A DNA stretch of 64,000 nt from Vitellaria paradoxa (taxonomy: Eukaryota > Streptophyta > Magnoliopsida > Ericales > Sapotaceae): contig CM034241.1 of the NCBI GenBank assembly GCA_019916065.1, forward strand, positions 21,219,541 through 21,283,540. Reading direction: 5' to 3'. Of this stretch, positions 48,022 through 59,652 are shown piece by piece. The position numbers and the translations under genes are program-made. Position 1 is the stretch's first letter; each line of letters starts with the position of its first letter. The notes under the pieces are model-generated. The model ran no database searches. It was not told the origin of the DNA and saw only the letters and a program-made list of their open reading frames with translations.

Positions 48022-50210
48022 AGCATAACGCGTGCATGTAATTTCATGGAAAGAACGGAGAATATATAACAAGACAAATAGCAATGTTGCTATAGAAATA
48101 AGATTAGCCATGATTTTAGCACACACACCGACTTACACGTGAAAGTGCTCCCACTTATATAGCATGATTAGTCATTAATACTCTCCATAATAAAGAAATT
48201 CTTTATAGATCCAACAGATTTGTTTCTTAAAAGACAAATTACATCAACTAAAGTTCTGTTTAAAAATCAAATTTTTAATAACTCTTAGTAATTTTTTATA
48301 AGAGTTGAATGTGAAGTTTTTGTGTGCTTGGTAAATAACAAATTTTTTTTTTGTGATTTTTTACAATTCTTAGTATTTGATAAAATAAATAAAATTTTTA
48401 GTAATTTTTGATAATTTTTAGATATTTGGTAAAAATTTTATTAATTTATGAGTTCGATTAAATTGAAATGACTATTATATCTTGTCAACTCAGCAAAAGT
48501 TTGTATTTTGATAAAGTGATAACTTTGATTTTTTACTAAACACTTAGAATACCAAAAATTAATATTTTTTCTCTTTTTTGCTCCTCCGAATGAGGCCTAA
48601 TAAAACATCCACATATCTATACTATTATTAAAGGTGAATCCAACACAAATTTCCAATTTAGTAATAATTATGAAATCTCCCACAATAACATTTGAATTTT
48701 GTTGAAATCCAGTTTGACATGTTCATTAATAAATAATAAGTTAATTACATTCAATTTCATTGTATCTAAATATGTGAACCCTTTTTTTTTTTCAGGCTGG
48801 GTATTACTATTTACTATCTTTTTCCACTGTACTTTAGAAAGCTTTTATTTACTTACTATCTATTCTTAAAATGGACCGTTTGAAGCTCCACTTAATTGAA
48901 TAATTTATTAATTTTTAATTTTCTCCGTTTTGTTTTGAATTTATATTTAACTTTCTCCAACTTTCTTCACAATATATATATTCCAAAATTCTCCACTTTT
49001 TTAAAATTTCCCCAATTTTTCTCTAGGTTTCTCAAACTTTTATTTAAATTTTTAAATTTTTACAAATACGCAACTTTTACTAAAAAGTGATACAAGGTAG
49101 TACAAGGATAAAGTTAAAAAAAAAATTTATGTTTTTGGTTTACTAAACACCGTGTTCTCGAACCCACTCACAAGATCCAAGCACCGTTTACTCATCAGTT
49201 ACGCGGTTCGTTGAAAACTGCAATAAATCGGAACGAGTTTCAAGTTACCAAAAAAAAAAAAGCACTATGTTCTCTCCTTGGAATGATTACCTTCATTTTA
49301 TTTAGGCTCTCGTTGAAGTACCACTTTCCTCAAAAAAATTTATCAATTTTTTATTCTCATTTTTTTTCAACTTTGTTCAATTTTCCTCAATTTGTTCAAT
49401 TTTATAAATTTTTACCAATTACATAACTTTTACCAAAAAAACACTAATACAGCAGGACAAAATTAAAAAAAAATACTTTTTTGGTTTACCAAACACCTCT
49501 TTAATAAGAAGTCCACATTAATGTATTTTAAAATATATAAATCAAATTAACCTTAAATTTTAATAACTAATCAATAGTATATTGTTTTTAAATAAATAAT
49601 CATAATCATTTAAATAGTTTAATATTTTACAATGTAACTAATGAAGCTATTGACGTTAGGATTACCATTAATAAAGTAACACTAATTCTTGGTGAAACTT
49701 TTTTTAGTGAAGCTCTTGCATTTTATAGTGACATAACTATCCTCAACACTTAATATACATTACTATTATTATTAACAAATTAAGAGTATTACAGATATTT
49801 GATACCTCTTCATGCATGTTCTAAATTAACTCTCGTGTTCACAAATAATATTTTGGTCAAATTCTCTCTCCTCGAAGTTTTTTGCTCAGTGAAATTTTGA
49901 TATAAATGGATTGTTTCATTAGATGCATTGAAAAAGAAGAGATAAAATAAAATAAAAATTACTGTTTCAAAACTTAGGAGAGGGGCGACGAACCCTTTGA
50001 CCTAGGAGCTACATTCTGGCGTATATAGCAATGAGGGGATAGATTACATTATGGGAGCGTTTAGAGTAATAAAAGTGATAAAATTTGATAAAATTGTGGT
50101 TCGCAATCCGTGAGTGAGATAAAAAAAATAATTTTTAGAATTTACAGTAGTTTTCATATTTTTTTAACGTACCAATGGGCTTATATTAATTTTGAAAGTT
50201 GAAACTTGGT
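48022..50210. other. AT-rich DNA without recognisable genes
   Basis: No gene seen. It holds several MITE-like ends: CCGAATGAGGCCTAA at about 48584-48600, and TTTTTGGTTTACTAAACACC / TTTTTTGGTTTACCAAACACC near 49132 and 49476. A fragment starting GGGAGCGTTTAGAGTAAT at about 50053 runs into the N-gap. None of these has a confident partner end. It differs completely from the Athila sequence on both sides. Confidence 0.5.
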
Positions 50211-50310
50211 NNNNNNNNNNNNNNNNNNNNNNNNNNNNNNNNNNNNNNNNNNNNNNNNNNNNNNNNNNNNNNNNNNNNNNNNNNNNNNNNNNNNNNNNNN
50301 NNNNNNNNNN
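50211..50310. other. Assembly gap of exactly 100 N
   Basis: One hundred N bases, the conventional symbol for a gap of unknown size. Sequence before it is unrelated DNA; sequence after it resumes inside Athila ORF3. Confidence 0.98.
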
Positions 50311-51329
50311 GCATATTCGAATGGAGTCAAGAAGGGAGAAATGCTTAATTTCAATACTTCAGCCATGATCCAGACTCTTTTGTCCTTAAACCAGATTTTT
50401 GACAACAAATCTTTAGAATATTTCAAATATGTTTTGTCAACAATAGGATTTGAATTAATGTTCCTGCTGTTTGTTTCTTTTGATTAGGATTAAGTTGTTT
50501 TGTTTTACTTTTGCTACTTAGGACTTTGAACTTTCAACTTGGAATGAATGAAATTTCTGTTTTCTTGGAATTAGTAATGTCATTTGCATAAATTGGATTG
50601 AGCTGAGTTGAAGTATGAAATTTTAAAGAGTTGTTGTGATTGCCATGTGTTTTTAAGTTGAAAAGTGTGTGAATGGATTTAGTTTGAGGATTGTTGATCT
50701 AACATTTGTCTTGAAGAATGAATTTATGAATGAATAATGTGTTTTATGGATTTCCAGATATAGTGGAGACTTAAAACCTGAAGTGAGATATTTGAGCCTT
50801 AAACTTTGCTCATGAGAGACTTCATTTACTCTAAGGGCTTTCCAAAAGCTCAAGCTTTTTGCACTTCAAAATTCTTCAATAACTCCACTTATACTATTTT
50901 GCTTTGGGTGTTTGTGAAGTGATGGATGAATGGAACTAGACTTCTGATTCTTAACTTTTATGGTTGAATGGAATGAAATCATAGAAATGATATTAGGCCA
51001 TTTTTCTTAACATTTGAGCTTGGAATGCCTTTCTTTGATGAACATCAACCTTGGAGCCAAGTTTGAGCTTTATTAGAGCATTCATACTTCTTTATTCTTA
51101 CCACATCATACCTTTAACCATTGTGAATGCTCTTTAGCCTTCCCTAACAGATTGGAATACACTGAAAATATTAAGGAAGAGAAATGAACAACACTTTGGG
51201 ATTTTGAGGTGAGAAGAAAGAAAATGAATGGAATGAGGAAAAGAAAATGTTAAGGGAAATTGTTGATAAAAAGAAAATCAAAAAGGTGGAAACTGTTTTA
51301 CTTTTGAAAAACATTCACTTGAGGTTAAT

Positions 51330-51364
<35 letters not shown>

Positions 51365-52065
51365 CAGAATTGGAGAAGGGTGGAAGAAAGTTTATTTCAG
51401 TGTTCCAAATCAGTTTTTGAATTCCTTATCCTTCCCTTCTATTACCTTATTAAACCTCATGGCCCCATTACAACCCAGTGCAAGTCCTAATTGATCTTTG
51501 AAAGAATTTTCATTCAATTGTGAAATTTAGGAATTAAGGAATCATGGTGAAAATTCTGAAATTATTTTGCTACATCATTCCTTCATGGAGTTATGCCAAG
51601 TCTAATTCTTTCTTGAATACATCGTTTTTGACTTGTTGATGCCACCTTCTAGAATTTGATGAACATTTACTCTTAATAGGGGCATCTTGAGTGAAACCTT
51701 GTGTGCTCTAGTTTCTTTGGAGTGAATTCCAAGGTGAGATTTGAAGTCAAAACTTGGGAATGAAATGGAATGCAAAGTTCAGGATTAAATGAAGTTCTAA
51801 AAGATGTATGTCAAGATTGATAGAGTTAAAAGCTGCTATTCATTCACATTCATTTCACACATTTGGCAAGTTTCACATCTCTTATAAAATTTTAAATTTT
51901 AAACTTTGCTTATGAAAATTTTTGCTCATGGTGTTGACTAGTTCCATATGAATAGCTGAAATATCATTCGAAATTGAAATGAAATTAATGCTTTTGGATT
52001 TCTCTCCTATTTCTTCTATTTAGAAGCATTACTAGGGACTAGTAATGTTGTAGTTGGGGGGTGTG
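50311..52065 (+). mobile_element. Tail of a third Athila internal region
   Basis: It begins at the equivalent of 31385, in the last codons of ORF3 (stop near 50348), and runs through the 3' untranslated region to the purine tract before LTR4. It carries about ten substitutions not seen in the other two copies, for example TTGCTACTTAGG, GAACATCAACC, CCATTGTGAATG, ACCCAGTGCAAG and GACTAGTTCC. It is therefore a different lineage from internals 1 and 2. Confidence 0.85.
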
Positions 52066-53585
52066 TGATTGGACATCAATTGATACATATTTATACATTC
52101 AAATTACACTTGCACACATCATAAAAAGACATAAAATCTATGTTTTGTGCAGATTTCATCTCCATATCTCCAAAGTGGATTGTGTGTTGATTTCCATCAC
52201 AAGAACAAGAAATTAAGCTACATTGAGGATGTTGAGAAGAAAGCATGCTGCACAACACATCAAAGGATTGAAGCTATTTCAGAAGAAGAAGAAAATTCAG
52301 TTGAAATCAGTGCAAAGAAATCAGAATCACTATTCTGGAAATTTCTGCAGCAGGGGATCGTATTCGAATATGGGTTTACTGTATTCGAATATGAGCTTCT
52401 TCACAGCAACGAATTCCATGTGACCCCAACTTCCCCACGTGATGTAATCTGCAATCCAGGGAGGGCAAATCAGGAAAAGATATAGGAGAGAGAAGAAGCC
52501 ATCATGAAGGGAACATTCGGTTAGAGGAGAGAGAAAAGATATAGGAGAGAGAAGGAAGAAAGAAGTGGGAGGAGACCCACGCGAGAAGAACAGAGGGCAT
52601 TCGGCTGAGATTTTTCAGATTTCGTAGAGAGAGTTTTAGAGAGTTTTTCATTGAGAGTTCAGAGTTTTATATTGGAATTTTAATTCAGCATTGGAGTTTT
52701 GGAGATTTACACATTGAATTCATTCCAATTTCTGTAATCAGATTTTGAAGTCTAAATCCATTTAACTTTCAATTTCAGATTGCAATGTCTTCCAATCAGA
52801 TTTCCATTTCTGTTTTTCTTCTTTTCAACATGCTCGGCTAAGTTTTCTTGAGCCAAGGCAAGGGTAATGCCCTTCCAATGAATCTCAAGTGGCCGAACTT
52901 CATGAATTTACCTTGAGTTTTTATGGTTATCAAATCAATTTGTAGCTGGGTGTCTTAGAACTCATTGATTCAAGACCCGATTAATCCAACTTTGTATATC
53001 CTATTGATGAGTTCATAGGTGTTGCTTAACTTAGAACTCTCATGACATTGTTGTATGTGGGTTGCTAGAATTAGAACTCCTATTGTCCTTAAAATAGGTT
53101 ATGCACATTGAGTGTTTAATCCATGGTTTGTTTCAATTGAAATTAATTTTCTCAAAAATCAGTACAAGTTGATTTGGTAATTTATAAACTCTTGGCACTT
53201 GAAATTCATTTGGATTGGTATTAAACTTGCCTTGCTCAACTTTTTTATCACTTAATCTTTAAGTTTAAATTCACTTTGCTTTTGGAAAGTTAGTTCAAAA
53301 TCATCAACCAACCAAATCAGATTTTAATTTTCTATTTTACATTTTTCTGTGAGTTGTGTTTTGCCAAATTAATCTCCATTAGAGTCATTCACTTCATTAC
53401 TCCCTAGATCCCTGTGGAAATGACCTGGGACTTACCAGTTATTTTGTGCTTCAACCACACCTTGCACTTAGGGGAAAACTTGTCTTGACTTACCTCACTT
53501 AACATTTTCTTTAACTTTGAATTTATAATCTGAATTTTCATTTGAGTTTTTATCTTGAAGTGAGGTAATTAAACAAGAACAAGCA
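52066..53585 (+). repeat. Athila LTR4 (1520 bp)
   Basis: It starts TGATTGGACATC and ends GAACAAGCA, followed by the TSD GTAGG (53586-53590). It shares three diagnostic blocks with LTR1. It also has private changes such as TGTAGCTGGG, TACAAGTTGA, AAACTCTTGG and GCACTTAGGGG. Confidence 0.9.
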
Positions 53586-53995
53586 GTAGGGTAATTATAT
53601 CTATTCAAATTATTATAAGAACGTAAGAAGAGGAAAATACAATTATTCAAATTTCTTAAAAAGACATAATTATCCCTCATAAATAAATGTTTACAAATTT
53701 TGACAAAAACAATTAATCTTAGATTTGTACAAAAGAATATGTTGAAGATTAAAATAAAATTTAATTATATTTATATTTTTAACAAGCTTATTAAAAATAA
53801 TTTTATTTTATTTTATTTTCTAATTTAACCAAATAAAAAAATAATTATTTTATTTGAAAAGACATAATTACCCTTCATAAATAAACCTTTACAAATTCTG
53901 GCAAAAATACTTAATCTTAGTTTGGTACAAAAGAATATGTTAAATATTAAAATAAAATTTAATTATATTTATATTTTTAACAAGTATATTAGAAA
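53586..53995. repeat. Right arm of the AT-rich inverted repeat
   Basis: About two ~185-bp units in direct order (AAAAGACATAATTA(T/C)CC(C/T)TCATAAATAAA at about 53657 and 53859). Their reverse complement matches 20340-20740. A third partial unit is split by the LINE and resumes at about 60800-60900. Confidence 0.65.
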
Positions 53996-54809
53996 TTGTG
54001 GTTTCACCTTCAATGAGAGAATTAGACGGAGCATTTCTAAGAGAGGTTTTAAATGTTAACATTGTGGAGAAACCAGGAAAATATTTGGGAACAGACATGG
54101 ATTTCACTTTTTTGCCAACAATAATGCTTTTCGATTCTCTTAAGCAGAAGATGACTAAAAAAATATACAAAAATGGAAATCTTCTTTATTATCATTTGGG
54201 GGCAAAGCAGTTCCAGTGAAATATTGTTTGAAGGCAATTCTAATCTATATTATGTCTTCTTTTAAAATCCCAAAGAAAGTAATAGAGAATATCAGGAAAA
54301 TAATGATTTTTTTTTTTTTTTTTGGGAAGAGTAGGATGAACAAAGGGATATGTTGGAAAAAATAGACAGATTTATGTAAGCCCATGATGGAGGGTGGGTT
54401 GGGATTTAGACATTTAGAACATTTTACCCTTCTAATTAAGGTTGCATGGAGAATTGGAAAAACTGGATGATTTGATTTCAAAATTTTTTAAAGCTAAGTA
54501 TTGCTCTCATAAGGAATTTTTGGATGCTAAGGAAATGGAAGGAGCCTCGTGAAGATGGAGAAGTATTTTATGAGGGAGAGAGTTATTAAAGAAGGGATTA
54601 TATTGCAGGTTGGGATCGGAGTTAGATTTGAGTGCTTTTAAATGATAGTGGATTCCAAGGTATGACAATCTATATGTAAATGCTACAACTAAACTTTTGG
54701 GTTTTTCTTGCAAGGTTGCACATTTCTATAATTTTGACAATAAATATTGAAGGGATCCTTTATTGAGATGGTTTTTTTTTTTTTTAAAGAAAGATTGGTG
54801 GAGGCTATT
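53996..54809 (+). pseudogene. Degenerate LINE, C-terminal RT region
   Basis: Conceptual translation gives fragments typical of the part after RT in plant L1-type LINEs. One segment around 54000-54220 has VEKPGKYLGTDMDF, then VTKK-like positions; another around 54430-54650 includes KAKYCSHKEFLDAKE, then WRSIL, GRELLKKG and KWWIPR-like words. Many frameshifts and stops are present. The element would copy its RNA at a nicked target. This one is dead and cut by the LTR at 54810-59652; its other half is at 59653-60790. The 5' part (endonuclease and most of RT) is absent, as in 5'-truncated LINEs. Confidence 0.6.
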
Positions 54810-56017
54810 TGTCGTGATTGGATCCATGTGTTGGGCCAAGGGGCACGGGTCATAAGTTTTTATTGCAATATGGTGCATCTAAGATCGTCCAAATATTAAA
54901 AACTATGTTTTGTTTTTGAAATAAGGCCTTGATTATAGAGACTAGAAGTCACCACCCGACACTTTCAAAGTGGGTTAGTTGAGATGCCCGAGTTTTGATT
55001 ATGATTTAAAATACTTTCTTACTATATTTTTGAAATTGCTATAAATGACTATTTTTATTAACTCTCAACTAGTCTGTATAATTAGAGCAATAGGTCTAGG
55101 GGTTTAGCTGCGCACAAAAACCGTTATGCCTGGATACCTAGGGATATTCAAAGTCCCTTTCCACTCTTTGCAGTCATATTCTCATGATATAATATTTTAG
55201 TTTATAATTGCATACAACCTATAAATACAAATGACATATGAAGTGCAAGGTGGTTGAGTTTTGCAATGCATGTGTGCAAGTGTAGTATAATGTCTACATA
55301 TGTGACAGTGTTACAACCTAGGAGATTCTATATATTGGTTTGACTCCAAATGCAATTTAAACTCTAAGTTTGCTCTTGATGCTCGCTAGAATGTGCTCTG
55401 TAAAGATGAGTTCCATTAGGGATGAGACTTGTACTGAGAAACTATATAGAATTAGGTATGCAGACTTATGTAGTATTTGTGCACGCTGGGTATGAAGTGT
55501 ACATTGAAATATTGTCTATGAAGACTAAAGAGATTAGACTCAAGTTATCTGCTTAAGCTACCTATGTACTGATTACACTTGAAAAGTGTAATTACAAACT
55601 CCACATTTTGATACACATTGATGCATTTAAGTAGTTAATCTTGAAGTTTTATCATTATTTTATTACTTATAGCTTTTATTTTCTTAATTGCAGGGAAAAC
55701 GGCAAAATAATTGAGATTAGCGGTGATGAAAGTGGCTATCGCGGAGAAAAAAATGGTCCAAAGTTCAAGATAGTTGAAGTGGTGTGCAGCTGAAATTCTA
55801 GCTTGACACCCTATCAGTGTTTTGACCATACCTTTTCACTCACAATCCGGATTGACCTGATTCTTTTTGGGTTGGAAAGAAGACTCAAATGGCTACAACT
55901 TTCATGTTTTAGCCGAAGCCTGAATCCATCATCTTCGAGGTCAAAATCGCATTGGAAGTCGATGACAGAAAGCTTTCAGAAGAAAAAAACGCAAAAAGTG
56001 AAACTTATACACTACCG

Positions 56018-56107
56018 TCCGGACACCCCATTTGGGTGTCCGCCTGGACACATGGAAGCATACTGCGGTCTAGACACCCCAATTGGGTGTCCGAACACCT
56101 GGACGCA
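56018..56107. repeat. GC-rich inverted repeats in S1 copy 3
   Basis: GGACACCCCATTTGGGTGTCC and, about 60 bases on, GACACCCCAATTGGGTGTC are near-perfect palindromes lying before the TATA box. They occupy the place of the CTGTGGTCCGGACC hairpin in copy 1, but with unrelated sequence. Confidence 0.7.
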
Positions 56108-56152
56108 CGGGGTTAATTTCGTTCTTCGTTTTTAGGGTTTCCTTGGAGGGGT

Positions 56153-56160
56153 TATAAATA
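56153..56160 (+). promoter_or_regulatory. TATA box of S1 copy 3
   Basis: TATAAATA about 45 bases after the palindromes; this is the U3 promoter position of the LTR. Confidence 0.55.
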
Positions 56161-57639
56161 CCCAATAAGCAGCCGTTTAGGGGGGAATCTTCTCATCTTT
56201 TTGCATCTTCTTTTCCATCTTTTTCTAGACTTTTAAAGAGTGTTTTAGAATTTTTTGAGAGATTTCTTTTTGTTTAAAGAAGATGTTTTTGAAGATTTGT
56301 GCAACACTTTGCGGATTCATTTCAGCTTTTGTGATCACTCGTTATTCTTTTTGTTCTTCAAAGTACGGTACTGTTTTTTCTTAGTTTAATAACTTCTTTA
56401 TTTGTAGTTTAGTTTATATTCATTCGTTCTTCTCTTTTTTTGATTCTTGTTTTAATGGTTGGATTTAATTGCATGGTTTTCATTATGAACATAGCGTAAA
56501 ACCCTAGTTCTTGATTCAACGAATCAAGGAAGGATAGTTTATGAAAAACGAAGGGATGTGCGTAGATCCTTCACAGGGTTTGCAAAAAACCTTTGCGGAG
56601 TGATCTACGATTGTAAGAATCATTTTTATTTTGTTTCAAACACTTTCAAAAATGGAGACCTTTGACTACATTCTCTATAATCACTGGTAAAGGTTTTCGG
56701 GTAAAAATTGATTTAATAATTTTGGGCAAATTAAAATTGATTTCTTAAACAAATCTGATTTTGGTTGTTTGAAAAACCTTCAGAAACAAGAGTTTTTGAC
56801 TATATTCTCTATAATCATTGGTAAAAACTCTTGAATATAATTTTCTTAATAATTTTTGAACAAACCCTAATTTAGGTTTGAAACTGAATGTTTTCTTAGA
56901 AAATCTTTCCAGTTTTATTATCCATAATGAAACGTGATTTTAAAACAGAGTATCGGATATTTCCTGAACTTTAATGAGAATATTTTTCCCAATCTATGGC
57001 TCCTTTGACGTGAACTATAGATTGTAGTTTTAACACATCCCGTAGTGAAATGATAAACTACCCAGAATTGAAAGTTGAATCAAGAATCATTTTAGTTATC
57101 TTGAATGCTTAATTTTATTGCTTTCATTATTTTAGTTTAGTTTAATTTTGTATCTTGCTTTTCTATTAGTTGGAATAAAAGTAATTTAATTTCTCGAAGG
57201 CTAGTTCAGTTAATGTTTGCAATTTACTTTTTTTTTATTGCTAGTTACTTAATCAACTCTTCTCAAAACCTAAAACTTGTTTTATTTTCTTTTTTTGTCT
57301 TTTAAAATGAAACAATAGATAGAAGAACTTAGAAACCCTAGTGTTCAATCTCATAGTTCCCTGTGGATTTGACCTCAGACTGACCGAGTTAAAACTACAC
57401 CGCACACTCTTGCACTTGGGGTTTAGTTTAGACGCATATTCTAATAGCGGTCATATACCCTATGAATGGATCAGGTCAACGTACTATTTGTATTTGTAAC
57501 ATTAGATGGTTAATGTAAGAGTCTTGCTCTAAGTCTAGGTTGGTGCCTCGCATAGATGTGATTTGTTGATGTGTATGCAAGCATGATTAGAATGTCGTGA
57601 ATGACAAACTGATTGACCTCAGGCACAGTGAACCTCATC

Positions 57640-58070
57640 ATGGGGCAGATGTGTTCTAGCATGTCATGGCATGTTCAGGCATGCTAAGACATGGTGTATG
57701 GCATGTTATAGCATGGGCTAGTGTGGTAAATGATGTCCTAGCTTATTATACCATGATATGTGATGATGATAAGACATGTCAGCATGTCATAACATGATGA
57801 TATGATATGGTAATATGGTATAACATAGTAATGACATGGTATAACATGATATAACATCATGATATCATGGTTTGACATGTCATGGTAACATGTCAACATG
57901 GCATAACATGGTAGGGATGACATGGTATGGTAAACATAATGTTTGGCATGGTCTAGCAAGGTAGGTGATGTTATGGTATGATATGACATGATATATACGA
58001 TGGCATGGTATGGTAGTATAATGCAAACTTGTGATGGCATGGTAGTAGTATGGTATGGATGTCCTAATTG
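57640..58070. repeat. Dense degenerate CATG-rich repeat
   Basis: Words such as GACATGGTATAACATG, GCATGTTATAGCATGG and TGACATGTCATGGTAACATG recur at roughly 10-20 base spacing for over 400 bases. CATG is its own reverse complement, so both strands look alike. It lies within the Tat/Ogre-like LTR. A 125-codon minus-strand frame here is a product of the repeat. Confidence 0.65.
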
Positions 58071-59652
58071 TGATGTCTGAGAGTTTGCAAAGTTGGCTCG
58101 CTTAAATCCGATCAATATTATACATCAAGCTTGCCCCGAACTTGAGTTATGATTTGGATACCTTTCATTGGGAAAGTTCTTTTATTTAAATAATTGGAAA
58201 TATTTTATCCTAATTATGTAAATAAATTAAATTGAAAAATAATAAAAAATTTTCTACAGAGAAAATTTTTTACTGACGTAGACCTTTTTTAGAGAGAAAA
58301 ACTCTAAAGTGTTGGCCTTACCTTGAGAACTCCATAATAGAGTGTTGGATGTGTAAAATGAGAAAAGGGGCGCCTATTTATTGGCTTTACTATACTAAAC
58401 AAAAAGTTCGCTTGACAAAAAGCCTTACCTGACTTCATAGGCAAAAATCTTGCACAACTTTACAGACAAACAATTTTGCTTGGCTTCGTAGGCGAAAGAG
58501 CCTATCTGGCTTCAATGACTAGAAAGGTTCACTTGGCAACGCAGGCGGATGATTTTGCTTAACCTTGTAGGCGAAACAAATCACCATAAGGCTTGTGGCA
58601 AGCCCATTTAGAAGGATAGAGGAGGAAAATTGGCCATTTGGCTTACAGTTCACAGCTCTCGCCATGCTCTATTGAGTTCGGTTCCACCTTAAAATGTTCA
58701 GGGCATTTTGGGAGTCCTGGACAGGTTTTGGGAGTGTCGAAGACTTTTTGGATGCTCTTAGGAGAAACTTAAACCAATTAAGTCAAAATTTGATTCAATT
58801 TGAATTCTCCAGGACTAAGTTACCTCTGTTCAAAAATTTTTACTCTAAAACGGGCTAAAATGGAGAGAGGCCACCCAAACCTTTTATTTGATCCTTAGAG
58901 GCACCACCAGGATGGCTCCTTCTACTACTTTTGGGTATGAGGAATCCATCTATCATGTCAAATTGACCTTTAGAAGTTTTTATTGAATGGTAGGCTATTG
59001 GCGACTTTTTAGGGGTCGGTTCCCAAGGCATGGCCTAATACTTGATCTAGTTTGGTTCAGTTGGGGGGTTACTTTAGGAATTATCTCCTTAGTATCCTTA
59101 AGAAGTTTAGAGCTCTTCTGACTTCATCTGGAGGCACAATTTGTGTCTGGTTCATTGGTAGCTTTTTTTTCATCAATAGGAGCTATTTTGAGTTGGCAAG
59201 GCCCAAATGACCACTAGATTGATATTTTGACTATTATGAGTCTACCTTCAAATTCTTTGGCATGTTCTGGGATGTTCTATGTCTTCTTGTGGTTTGATTT
59301 TGGATATTTTAGTTGATACCATCATTCGGGTGTGTCAGTAAAGACCATTTTTGACTTTTAAACAAAATTGACCCCTAACTTTGGACTTTGGCCATGTTTT
59401 TGATGTACAACTTGTTTGTTTCATGTCCTAGACATGTTTGTGCAGTTTGATGCCATTTTGCGTTGATCTGAGCTTTCAGCTTGACTTAGCCTTTTCCAGA
59501 GGAATTAATCGTCATTTAGCTAATTTTTTGCTCTTTGTTGAATTCTAGTGCTTTGACATCTATGATTAAGAGAAGTTAATCAGTAGAGTTTTTAACTAAA
59601 AATATTCAATATTATAATTTTTAACTAAGGGGGCAAAATTAGGGTGTTTACA

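Larger units (their letters stand above)
20745..53585 (+). mobile_element. Athila-lineage retrotransposon complex with four LTRs
   Basis: The outer ends are LTR1 (starts TGATTGGACATC) and LTR4 (ends ACAAGCA), flanked by a perfect TSD GTAGG at 20740-20744 and 53586-53590. Inside are two near-complete internal regions, each with a tRNA-Asp-type primer-binding site, gag-pol, spacer, ORF3 and 3' purine tract. LTR-to-LTR periods are 12,397 and 12,390 bases. A satellite array, unrelated DNA, an N-gap and the tail of a third internal region follow. Pol order and the primer site identify Ty3/gypsy, Athila lineage. The block is not a simple element: see the LTR pairing described in the findings. Confidence 0.85.
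55570..57453 (+). mobile_element. Solo LTR, family S1 copy 3
   Basis: It starts TGATTACACTTGAAAAGTG and ends TTCTAATAGCGGTCA. Flanks TGTAC (55565-55569) and TATAC (57454-57458) are a TSD with one change. The end contains CCCTGTGGATTTGACCTCAG and CTTGCACTTGGGG. A TATA box lies at 56153. It is 1884 bp long and opposite in orientation to the LTR it sits in. Confidence 0.82.
54810..59652 (-). mobile_element. Tat/Ogre-like solo LTR, minus strand, with one nested solo LTR
   Basis: On the minus strand it starts TGTAAACACCCTAATTTTGC (at 59652) and ends ATCCAATCACGACA (at 54810), echoing LTR A at 12229-19374. TSD copies are CTATT (54805-54809) and CGATT (59653-59657), one mismatch. Removing the nested LTR at 55570-57453 plus its TSD leaves about 2.95 kb. 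It is inserted in the LINE, whose translation resumes at 59653. No internal genes. Confidence 0.7.

Noticed and set aside
47269..48077. Several overlapping frames of 60-140 codons on both strands
   Set aside because: They are produced by the 93-bp satellite; the encoded peptide is itself a repeat and the frames shift with monomer length.
57738..58115. A Tyr/His/Met-rich minus-strand frame of 125 codons
   Set aside because: It is the translation of the degenerate CATG array inside an LTR.
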